A stretch of DNA of 6,770 nt from Deltaproteobacteria bacterium (GTDB lineage: Bacteria; Desulfobacterota; Desulfuromonadia; Geobacterales; Pseudopelobacteraceae): NCBI GenBank assembly GCA_030654645.1, contig JAURXC010000099.1, positions 1 to 6,770 of the forward strand, in the 5' to 3' direction. Below, one piece after another: positions 1 through 5,489 of this stretch; position 1 is the first letter of the stretch, and each line of letters starts with the position of its first letter. A program made the position numbers and the translations under genes. The notes under the pieces were generated by a model. That model made no database searches and was not told the origin of the DNA. It saw only the letters and a list, made by a program, of their open reading frames with translations.

Positions 1-21
1 CTTGTTTTGTCTATATCAAAA

Positions 22-96
<75 letters not shown>

Positions 97-103
97 AAAA
101 ATC

Positions 104-140
104 AAGGACTTACGGTGATTCCGTAAGTCCTTTTTCTTTT
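104..140 (+). terminator. Bidirectional intrinsic terminator between tRNA-Gly and hipA
   Basis: A perfect 12-bp stem (104-115 with 121-132) closes a 5-base loop, TGATT, and is followed on the plus strand by a T-rich tract up to 140. This fits termination of the tRNA transcript. Read on the minus strand, the same hairpin is followed by GATTTTTT, so it can also end the hipBA transcript, which arrives from the right and stops coding at 231. No other hairpin of this quality lies between hipA and the tRNA. Confidence 0.85.
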
Positions 141-230
141 AAACTTTGCTCTTGCACCCGTATTTGCATCCGTTTGGTGCGGTCTTAGTGGGTTGACAGT
201 CATAATCGTTCCAATCAAGCTACCATTTTT

Positions 231-1550
231 TCATTTGGAGTGATTCAGACGATCACGTACGCCTTTCATTCCGTCGAATATGGGCAAAGCAATTTCTTCA
301 GGGAAAGTTGCCGGTAACATTCCTTTCACATTCTCAATAACAAAATCCAAATTCTCAATCAATTCCTTGATAATGGACTCCATCTCATCCACCGGAAACC
401 GGCATGCACTTGCTGTAGACAGCCAATGACGGAGTTGTATTTTTTCCCAATTGTAATGGGTACTTTTTCCCCTGACAGCCATTGCCATCTTCATTTTCTG
501 CGATTCGACCTGTTTCATTGCTACAAGGGGATACGCTGACATGACATCATAGATGGGAGCAAGCTGAAAGCTGCCGCCTGGCAGCAGGTAGATGCTGAAG
601 TTCTTTGCATGACCATCAATGGCGCCGAGTAGCCAGAACAGCACCTGGGTCCTGAGAAACAAGCGCCGATCCGCCAGTGCATTGGCCGACCCCAGAAGCA
701 GGGTCATGATTCGCTCAATTCCCGGGCCACCATCGCTTTCATATTTCAATGCCGGTGATATGTTCAGCGCCTGGCACATATCTTCCTGCGGCAAACGGAT
801 TAACCAGGATCGATCATCAGCCCATCTTCGATCAAATCTCTCCACCACCAGAACCTTTTTATCTTCGAACGTTGCGATCTCCGCATTGGCAACCGGAATA
901 CCGTAGGCTTTCAGGATCAGATGGCTCAACCATTCGTTTTCCACACTGTCGGTCAGGTCCATGCCGCTGTGTGCGATCTTGCCAATGGGAAGTTTGAATA
1001 TATGACTGGTTGGGGTGACACCCAAGGGCCGGTGCCATCTGTCATTCAATCGAAGCAAAGCGGTCTTTTCCTGTGCGCCGGCAATTGAAATGCGGAAATC
1101 GTCATCGCCTTTCATGCCTAGCGGCATGGTAACGTAGTTGCGCAAAACCCCGGCGATCTGTGCATCTGTAAGTTCTTCTGCATCAATTCGGCGCACATCA
1201 ATGGTGGCTGCATCTTCCGGAAGAAGTTGCAGCGCTCCGACGCAATCTCGACCAACATGCCAGAGAAGATCAAAACAGCGATTGCTCTTTGCCCCGAATC
1301 GGGTCTGAATGCGACTGCGTATCGGTTGGCTGTCCGGTAGCAGGTTGTCAAAGAAGTTTTCCACCACATTGCCAATATAAATCTTTTGGCTGAGCGGCAT
1401 GGAGAGTGATAATGGCCGTCCTGATTCAGAATGCAGCCATTCATCACCGTACTCAAAACGAAGCTGACCGACCGCGGTACGGGTCAGACATCCTACTTTT
1501 TGACCGTTCATAAAGAGGTGCAGATCTGCTGTAATCCGTGGCCGTCCCAT
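231..1550 (-). CDS. hipA: HipA serine/threonine-protein kinase toxin
   Basis: This is the toxin kinase of a type II HipBA module, 439 aa, essentially the length of E. coli HipA (440 aa as I recall it). In E. coli, HipA phosphorylates glutamyl-tRNA synthetase, which triggers the stringent response, growth arrest and persistence. The HipA N-terminal domain spans about 1-110 and the kinase core about 150-400. Visible motifs are ISIAGAQEKTALL (154-166), whose Ser155 corresponds to the autophosphorylated Ser150; KLPIG with Lys186 for nucleotide binding; VERFDRRW (236-243); RLPQEDMCQ (252-260); catalytic Asp312 in DGHAKNFS; and Asp335 in IYDV for metal. All key residues are present, so the toxin should be active. 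The ATG directly abuts the hipB stop codon (TAA then ATG). A weak GGGAGA site (1561-1566) lies 10 bp before the start, so translational coupling to hipB is likely. The substrate in this host is not known. Confidence 0.96.
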   Translation of the reverse strand: MGRPRITADLHLFMNGQKVGCLTRTAVGQLRFEYGDEWLHSESGRPLSLSMPLSQKIYIGNVVENFFDNLLPDSQPIRSRIQTRFGAKSNRCFDLLWHVGRDCVGALQLLPEDAATIDVRRIDAEELTDAQIAGVLRNYVTMPLGMKGDDDFRISIAGAQEKTALLRLNDRWHRPLGVTPTSHIFKLPIGKIAHSGMDLTDSVENEWLSHLILKAYGIPVANAEIATFEDKKVLVVERFDRRWADDRSWLIRLPQEDMCQALNISPALKYESDGGPGIERIMTLLLGSANALADRRLFLRTQVLFWLLGAIDGHAKNFSIYLLPGGSFQLAPIYDVMSAYPLVAMKQVESQKMKMAMAVRGKSTHYNWEKIQLRHWLSTASACRFPVDEMESIIKELIENLDFVIENVKGMLPATFPEEIALPIFDGMKGVRDRLNHSK

Positions 1551-1802
1551 TTACCAGTTATCTCCCGTGCTTTCCATGGCAGGCTTCTGACGAGGCTGAA
1601 TATTCAGTTCAAGGTCAAGAGCGGCAAGTAGTCGGAAAAGAGAGTTCAATTCAGTTCCCGGGTTCCCTTTTTCAATTTTGGAAATAGTGTGCTGTTCCAT
1701 GCCTACGGAGTGCCCGACAGCTTTCTGCGACATCCCCTTGTGCTTGCGTTCGGCCCGCAATGCCTGGCCAAGGGTTTCCGGAGAGGTAATTTTGGGGATC
1801 AT
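1551..1802 (-). CDS. hipB: HipB antitoxin, XRE-family helix-turn-helix repressor
   Basis: This 83-aa protein is the antitoxin partner of HipA and the probable autorepressor of the operon. A Cro/C1-type helix-turn-helix covers about residues 11-65 and includes the motif QKAVGHSVGMEQHTISKIEKG, with recognition helix near 36-45. As in E. coli HipB (88 aa), the short tail ends in a tryptophan (…GDNW); in E. coli that C-terminal Trp contributes to contact with HipA. The ATG start is supported by AGGAG (1808-1812 on the complement) 5 bp upstream. The gene is first in the operon and its TAA is followed at once by the hipA ATG, the usual antitoxin-first order. In the known family HipB binds as a dimer to promoter operators and holds HipA inactive; here two repeated sites sit in the promoter. 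Confidence 0.94.
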   Translation of the reverse strand: MIPKITSPETLGQALRAERKHKGMSQKAVGHSVGMEQHTISKIEKGNPGTELNSLFRLLAALDLELNIQPRQKPAMESTGDNW

Positions 1803-1807
1803 TATTG

Positions 1808-1812
1808 CTCCT
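1808..1812 (-). promoter_or_regulatory. Ribosome binding site of hipB
   Basis: AGGAG on the minus strand, 5 bases before the hipB ATG, supports the start chosen at 1802. Confidence 0.75.
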
Positions 1813-1845
1813 GCTACAAATCGGGAATAGCAATCTTACGAAACA

Positions 1846-1869
1846 AAAATATACCCGTAACGACATAAT
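1846..1869 (-). repeat. Operator-like repeat, promoter-internal copy
   Basis: Minus-strand reading: ATTATGTCGTTACG, then two variable bases, then TATATTTT. It matches the copy at 1873-1896 in 22 of 24 bases, including a perfect 14-base core (1856-1869). It spans the -10 and spacer of the hipBA promoter. The edge of the core forms the small palindrome GACATAATGTC (1862-1872). Binding by HipB is inferred from position; the sequence is not the E. coli TATCC-N8-GGATA operator. Confidence 0.6.
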
Positions 1870-1874
1870 GTCAA
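1846..1874 (-). promoter_or_regulatory. Sigma-70-type promoter of hipBA
   Basis: On the minus strand a perfect -35 hexamer TTGACA lies at 1869-1874. It is followed after 17 bp by TATTTT (1846-1851); the overlapping TATATT (1848-1853) would give a 15-bp spacer. Transcription would start about 1835-1840 and give a leader of about 35 bases to hipB. The spacer between -35 and -10 is occupied by one copy of the repeated operator-like element, so a protein bound there would block RNA polymerase. Confidence 0.65.
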
Positions 1875-1896
1875 AATATATTCGTAACGACATAAT
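1873..1896 (-). repeat. Operator-like repeat, upstream copy
   Basis: This is the second copy of the 24-bp element, with its 14-base core at 1883-1896, placed 27 bp from the first copy and just upstream of the -35 box. Two same-orientation sites separated by about two and a half helical turns suggest cooperative binding of a repressor, most simply HipB or HipBA. The site is inferred from repetition and position only. Confidence 0.55.
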
Positions 1897-2159
1897 CGAA
1901 GTTCATATCCGATTAGACATCAAACGTATTAATCACGACAGTGCTACCGATTCGGAATGTTTTTCTATTGATTTGATAGCCAAGTGCCATCAGTATGTTT
2001 CCATAATTGCTTTGACACGACTTAGACTAAATTATTGTAAAATGATGTGTCTGACTGAATCTTTGCAAGCTAAAACCAACCTTACGACAGAATACAACCC
2101 GTGAATATAATTAGTATCTAGTGTTGTTGCAGGGGGTGCTCTTGTTTCTGTGTACTGGC
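1897..2159. other. AT-rich non-coding stretch upstream of hipBA
   Basis: Together with the promoter and operators, this makes a gap of about 350 bp without a convincing gene. A plus-strand open frame (1805-2104) overlaps the hipBA promoter, has no ribosome binding site and shows no recognisable protein pattern, so I do not call it. A TTGACA (2012-2017) followed by AT-rich sequence such as TTGTAA, 17 bp on, resembles a plus-strand promoter, but nothing obvious lies downstream of it. The stretch ends at the partial tRNA copy. Confidence 0.5.
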
Positions 2160-2186
2160 TTCTAATCCCGTTTCTCGCTCCAAAAA
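2160..2186 (+). repeat. Partial tRNA-Gly copy, right end (putative attR or old attL)
   Basis: These 27 bases match the 3' end of the tRNA-Gly (74-100) except at 2163 (T for G) and 2175 (T for C). Identity fades on both sides: 27 of 30 if extended left to 2157, nothing useful further left or beyond the A-run. There is no D arm or anticodon arm, so this is not a tRNA gene. The copy is what an integration event into the tRNA leaves at the distal end of the insert. It lies 2,086 bp from the tRNA copy, with hipBA between them. Confidence 0.72.
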
Positions 2187-2190
2187 GCAT

Positions 2191-2260
2191 AACCACATCA
2201 AGTGGTTGCGGGCTAAAAGCCCTGGCTTTCGCAGGAACTTTCGCATGCGGCCGGGGCTTT
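2191..2260. other. Hairpin cluster next to the partial tRNA copy
   Basis: Three inverted repeats follow the tRNA copy. AACCAC/GTGGTT (2191-2207) has a 5-base loop and GGGCT/AGCCC (2210-2222) has a 3-base loop. A larger stem pairs AAAGCCCTGGC (2216-2226) with GCCGGGGCTTT (2250-2260) and has an inner CGCA/TGCG pairing. The second and third overlap and are mutually exclusive. The large stem is followed by CCTTTT, so it could act as a weak terminator, possibly the one once downstream of the tRNA or of the integrase. It overlaps the integrase relic, and its function is unproven. Confidence 0.4.
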
Positions 2261-2539
2261 CCTTTTGCCCGCTGTTTTGCCCCCTGCCGAAGTATCGAAC
2301 AACTCCCACCCTGTCCTGTTCAAGGCCTTCCGTGTATCCCATAAACCTCGTAAATCATCTGCTTCGAGGCGTGCCCCATTACCCTGTAGACCTGCATGGC
2401 AAACATGGGGGTTCATGCAACCGCAATTTCACAGAAAAAAAAAGGGGGTCTGAATATATCTTGTTCACAGGGGGGGCCTCAATGGGCTGTTAACGGGTGC
2501 ACTACAGCTGCGCTTACTATTTTAAATTACACACAATCC

Positions 2540-2551
2540 GTCATATATGAC
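2540..2551. promoter_or_regulatory. Perfect 12-bp palindrome, possible operator for korAB-fprA
   Basis: GTCATATATGAC is its own reverse complement and lies about 190 bp before the korA start, in the only long intergenic space of the operon. Its right half belongs to the 11-base sequence repeated at 2643-2653. It resembles a dimeric regulator site but matches no consensus I am confident of; the spacing is one base longer than the GTCA-N3-TGAC arrangement described for NorR. No sigma-54 promoter was seen near it. Confidence 0.3.
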
Positions 2552-2725
2552 AATTTCTGCTAAATGCAATGGATATTTTGCCGGTTTTCACCTTCCTACC
2601 AACAAACAGCATTAATTAGCTTACAAAACAGAAGGTTGAACCATATGACAATTAAGGTCTTTTTGGCTTGTTATTTGCTCCATTTTTAATTTTAGATCAC
2701 TACCAGAGGAACCTGGCATTCGCTC

Positions 2726-2734
2726 AAAGAGGAG
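2726..2734 (+). promoter_or_regulatory. Ribosome binding site that fixes the korA start
   Basis: AAAGAGGAG lies 8 bp before the ATG at 2743. The frame is open further upstream to a TTG at 2668, but that codon has no Shine-Dalgarno sequence and the added residues are unlike this family, so 2743 is the start. Confidence 0.85.
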
Positions 2735-2742
2735 TAATAATA

Positions 2743-4578
2743 ATGCAAGATGGCACGCCGGAAAATAGCACCGTGAAAGACGCCAACGATTTGGAATATG
2801 TCGGGAAAGCATGGCAAGTGACCTACAAGGATGTAAAGCATGCCGAGCAACGAGCATCTCAAGCCATTTCTGAAACCATCGCACTTATACATGCAGACGA
2901 CACACGTGAAATAACTCTGGTGATCAGCGGTGAAGCTGGGCAGGGCTTGCAAACGATCGCCCATATTTTGGCGCGAATGTTCATGAATGGCGGATTGCAT
3001 GTCCTGGCAGTAAGCGAGTTCATGTCCCGCATCCGTGGCGGGAGTAATTCCGTCACCCTGCGCGCGGCTCACAGGTCTGTCCGCGCACTGAACGAACACA
3101 TTGATCTTTGTGTGTTACTCGATAAAAAGGCACTTCAGCGGCTGCGAGGACGGTGTGCTGCTGATACGATTCTGATCGGGGACCCCGCAATATTCGTTGA
3201 CGAGATGGGTATGTTCCCCCTGCCATTAAAGGAATTAAGCGCCAATATTGGCGGAGCAATGTACAACAATAGCCTCGTCTGCGGTTACATCACAAGATTG
3301 ATTGGATGGGAGCTATCTCATCTGGAAATTGCACTGACTCGCATCTTTACCGATTGCGATCTTCTTGCAAAAAACTGTGCTGCGGCCCGGGTCGGCTGGG
3401 AATATGGTGTGGATAATAGTGGCCGCTGTTCCATACCGCCATGCGAGGCAAAGCCGGGCAGCATCCTGCTCGACGGCTCGCAGGCAGTGGCGCTTGGAGC
3501 AGTGGCTGGCGGTTGCACCTTCATCTCCTCCTATCCCATGTCTCCATCAACCGAGGTGTTGACTCATCTCGCCAAACTGGCGCACGCACACGGAATCATC
3601 GTGGAGCAGGCAGAGGATGAAATCAGCGCCATCAACATGGGGCTTGGTTCCTGGTACGCCGGTGGCCGGGCGATGGTCAGCACTTCCGGCGGCGGTTTCG
3701 ATCTGATGGCCGAGGGCTTGAGTCTCTGCGGTGCAATCGAATCACCAATGGTGATCCATCTTGCTCAGCGCCCCGGCCCGGGAACCGGCCTGCCAACGCG
3801 CACTGAACAGGCTGACCTGGAAATCGCCCGCTATTCCGGACACGGCGAATTCCCGCGGGCGATCCTTGCGCCCGGCTCGCCGGAAGAGGCCTTTACCTGC
3901 ACGGCACATGCCTTCACCATGGCAGACCTCAGCCAGTCCCCGGTCATTATCCTGACCGACCAATACCTCCTCGACACCCTCTACGATCTTGATCCGTTCG
4001 AGCTTCCGGATACTGCACCCGGATCCCGGATAATTGCTACCACCGAAGACTATCGCCGTTATGCACCTGGACCGGATGGTATCTCGCCGCGCGGGATTCC
4101 AGGTCTTGGTGTTGGACGGGTCTGTGTTGACAGCGACGAGCATGATGATGAAGGGTGCATCACTGAGGATTTCGACGTGCGCATCTCCATGGTAGACAAG
4201 CGCCTGTCCAAGTTGCGTCTACTTCGAGAGGATCTGGCCCTGCCACCACGTCTTTACGGACCGGCATATTTCAAAATACTTATAGTCGGATGGGGCTCAA
4301 CCGCAGCTGTTGTTGCCGAGGCACTGGAGCAGCTTCAACCGGTGGCAACCTCATTCCTCCATTGCATCCAGATCTATCCGGTATCAAAAGCGATATCTGA
4401 CCACCTGCACAGAGCTAAGCAGATCATCGTCATCGAGAATAACGCCACCGGCCAGTTCGCCCGTCTGTTGAAGGCCGAGACCGGATGTGCCGTCTCCCGG
4501 GAGTGGCATAAATATAACGGACTCGCCTTTTCGGTGGACGAAGTAGTCGAGCTGTTGCGCCAGGAGGTGGAACTGTGA
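2743..4578 (+). CDS. korA: 2-oxoacid:ferredoxin oxidoreductase, fused gamma-alpha subunit
   Basis: This 611-aa cytoplasmic subunit of a two-gene 2-oxoacid:acceptor oxidoreductase works with the KorB product to decarboxylate a 2-oxoacid to its acyl-CoA and reduce ferredoxin. After a 50-residue leader, the gamma domain spans about 57-225 (ISGEAGQG at 61-68; SRIRGGSNSV at 95-104). The alpha pyrimidine-binding domain spans about 245-420: SYPMSPSTE (263-271) matches the YPITP-type loop that contacts the substrate, followed by EDEISAINMGLG (291-302), TSGGGFDLM (314-322) and RPGPGTGLPTRTEQADL (343-359). The C-terminal domain is about 507-608 and includes GWGST (516-520) and IENNATGQF (564-572). The fused gamma-alpha layout is that of archaeal and many bacterial KorA proteins. 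Substrate (2-oxoglutarate, pyruvate or branched-chain) cannot be read from sequence. Its stop overlaps the korB start by 4 bp. No ferredoxin-like delta subunit is encoded nearby. Confidence 0.92.
   Translation: MQDGTPENSTVKDANDLEYVGKAWQVTYKDVKHAEQRASQAISETIALIHADDTREITLVISGEAGQGLQTIAHILARMFMNGGLHVLAVSEFMSRIRGGSNSVTLRAAHRSVRALNEHIDLCVLLDKKALQRLRGRCAADTILIGDPAIFVDEMGMFPLPLKELSANIGGAMYNNSLVCGYITRLIGWELSHLEIALTRIFTDCDLLAKNCAAARVGWEYGVDNSGRCSIPPCEAKPGSILLDGSQAVALGAVAGGCTFISSYPMSPSTEVLTHLAKLAHAHGIIVEQAEDEISAINMGLGSWYAGGRAMVSTSGGGFDLMAEGLSLCGAIESPMVIHLAQRPGPGTGLPTRTEQADLEIARYSGHGEFPRAILAPGSPEEAFTCTAHAFTMADLSQSPVIILTDQYLLDTLYDLDPFELPDTAPGSRIIATTEDYRRYAPGPDGISPRGIPGLGVGRVCVDSDEHDDEGCITEDFDVRISMVDKRLSKLRLLREDLALPPRLYGPAYFKILIVGWGSTAAVVAEALEQLQPVATSFLHCIQIYPVSKAISDHLHRAKQIIVIENNATGQFARLLKAETGCAVSREWHKYNGLAFSVDEVVELLRQEVEL
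4562..4569 (+). promoter_or_regulatory. Ribosome binding site of korB inside the korA end
   Basis: AGGAGGTG lies 5 bp before the GTG at 4575. It supports the GTG start and the GTGA stop-start overlap with korA, an arrangement for translational coupling of two subunits needed in equal amounts. Confidence 0.85.
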
Positions 4579-5432
4579 GCGAAAACTCCTATTTGCGTAC
4601 CGGTTGCGATGTTGCCTGGTGCCCCGGCTGCGGAAACTTCGGGATTCTGAAGATTGTCAACGAAACGCTGCAGGAGATGGAACTTGATCCCCGGCAGACT
4701 GTTGTGGTGTCAGGCATCGGTCAGGCAGCCAAGACACCCCAGTATCTCAATCTCCACTTCTTCAATGGACTGCATGGCCGCGCCTTACCAGCGGCTACGG
4801 CCATCAAGGCGACCAATCGTAATCTGACGGTCATAGCAGAAAGCGGCGATGGCGATATGTACGGTGAGGGAGGTAATCACTTTACCCACTGCATTCGTCG
4901 CAACCCTGATTTGACCAATATCGTCCACAATAACATGGTCTATGGCCTGACCAAGGGCCAGGCATCACCAACCAGTCCACACGGCTTGGTTACACCGCTG
5001 CAGGTCGATGGCGTGATCCTCGAACCGTTCAACCCCATTGCCGTTGCAATTGCGCTGGATGCCTCCTTCGTTGCCAGGGCATATGTCGGACACGCCGATC
5101 AGACTCGTGCGATCCTGAAAGCGGCGATCCGTCATAGAGGGTATGCCTTGGTTGATATACTGCAACCATGCGTAACCTTCAACAAGCTCAATACCTATCG
5201 CTGGTTTGAAGAGCATACGACTCCGCTGGCCGCCGATCACGATCACACCGACAAGATTCAGGCATTTGCCCGTGCCTGTGAAAATGATCCGTTACGCCTC
5301 GGCATTTTCTATCAAAACGAGAAGCCGGTGTTCGAAGATCAACTCGCTGCATATCTCGACGATTCCCGTCCACTATTTGAGCGCCGAGTTGACCTGAACA
5401 AACTGGCCGAGACTGTTCGAGTTATGGGTTGA
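4575..5432 (+). CDS. korB: 2-oxoacid:ferredoxin oxidoreductase, beta (thiamine diphosphate) subunit
   Basis: This 285-aa subunit binds thiamine diphosphate and the proximal 4Fe-4S cluster. WCPGCGNFGIL (15-25) gives the CxxC pair Cys16 and Cys19. SGIGQAAKTPQYL (46-58) and NGLHGRALPAATAIK (64-78) follow. The TPP/Mg motif is GDGDMYGEGGNHF (91-103) continuing to NN at 119-120, with YGLTKGQASPTSP (123-135). DILQPCVTFN (194-203) carries Cys199. In the structurally studied Sulfolobus enzyme four cysteines ligate the cluster (12, 15, 46 and 197); here the third is Gln50, while an extra Cys11 sits close to the CxxC. I recall the GIGQAAK form as a recurring KorB subfamily, so this is unlikely to be damage. 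The GTG start overlaps the korA stop. Subunit fit and spacing make the heteromer with KorA near certain; the substrate stays open. Confidence 0.93.
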   Translation: MSENSYLRTGCDVAWCPGCGNFGILKIVNETLQEMELDPRQTVVVSGIGQAAKTPQYLNLHFFNGLHGRALPAATAIKATNRNLTVIAESGDGDMYGEGGNHFTHCIRRNPDLTNIVHNNMVYGLTKGQASPTSPHGLVTPLQVDGVILEPFNPIAVAIALDASFVARAYVGHADQTRAILKAAIRHRGYALVDILQPCVTFNKLNTYRWFEEHTTPLAADHDHTDKIQAFARACENDPLRLGIFYQNEKPVFEDQLAAYLDDSRPLFERRVDLNKLAETVRVMG

Positions 5433-5476
5433 TATATCAGGGAAGAAATCCGGCACGTCATTTGTTCTCAATTCAT

Positions 5477-5482
5477 GGAGGT
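5477..5482 (+). promoter_or_regulatory. Ribosome binding site that fixes the fprA start
   Basis: GGAGGT lies 7 bp before the ATG at 5490. An in-frame ATG at 5475 precedes this site and has no Shine-Dalgarno sequence of its own. From 5490 the protein begins MSVPIKNNISWVG, which aligns with the E. coli NorV N terminus without overhang. Confidence 0.85.
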
Positions 5483-5489
5483 AACTGTT

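Larger units (their letters stand above)
2118..2405 (-). pseudogene. Tyrosine recombinase (phage/island integrase) C-terminal relic, frameshifted
   Basis: On the minus strand, one frame from about 2405 reads PMFAMQVYRVMGHASKQM, continuing IYEVYG before diverging and stopping in GRP*. The block V-MGHAS-QM-YEVYG is the conserved C-terminal region of tyrosine integrases, with the catalytic His in MGH and the catalytic Tyr most likely the one in EVYG. The expected continuation, GYTEGLEQDRV…VVRYFGRG, is in a different frame starting near 2342, so a small indel near 2335-2342 has broken the gene. The second frame goes on through the partial tRNA copy, where it reads ERETGLEA, and stops at 2118. That read-through is typical of integrases encoded next to their tRNA att site. 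The N-terminal and central parts, including the first catalytic Arg and Lys, are missing upstream of about 2420. It is not functional. Confidence 0.62.
2406..2742. other. Non-coding leader region upstream of korA
   Basis: About 340 bp separate the integrase relic from the korA start, and no gene is visible in them. The first part holds homopolymer tracts (A9 and G5 near 2434-2448, G7 near 2470), consistent with decaying sequence at an element boundary. The remainder is AT-rich and probably holds the korAB promoter, but I see no clear -35/-10 pair. Two candidate regulatory elements are the perfect palindrome GTCATATATGAC (2540-2551) and an 11-base direct repeat, ATATGACAATT (2545-2555 and 2643-2653). 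Confidence 0.5.

Noticed and set aside
1856..1896. CRISPR-like array from the repeated 14-base core
   Set aside because: There are only two copies with a 27-bp period, placed over a promoter, and no cas genes; regulatory sites explain them better.
1805..2104. Plus-strand open frame of 99 codons opposite the hipBA promoter
   Set aside because: It lacks a ribosome binding site, covers the promoter and operator repeats and shows no protein-family pattern; the repeated NDI motifs in it come from the DNA repeats.
2157..2186. Second tRNA gene at the right repeat
   Set aside because: Only the T-loop and acceptor 3' strand are present; no D arm, anticodon arm or 5' acceptor strand precedes it.
2668..2742. 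N-terminal extension of KorA from a TTG at 2668
   Set aside because: There is no Shine-Dalgarno sequence before it, whereas the ATG at 2743 has AAAGAGGAG at ideal spacing; the extra residues do not belong to the family.
5452..5466. Sigma-54-like promoter (GGCACG…TTGTT) before fprA, tempting because E. coli norV is sigma-54 dependent
   Set aside because: The -12 GC is GT here, and the implied transcription start at about 5478 would fall inside the Shine-Dalgarno sequence; no NorR-type sites were found nearby.
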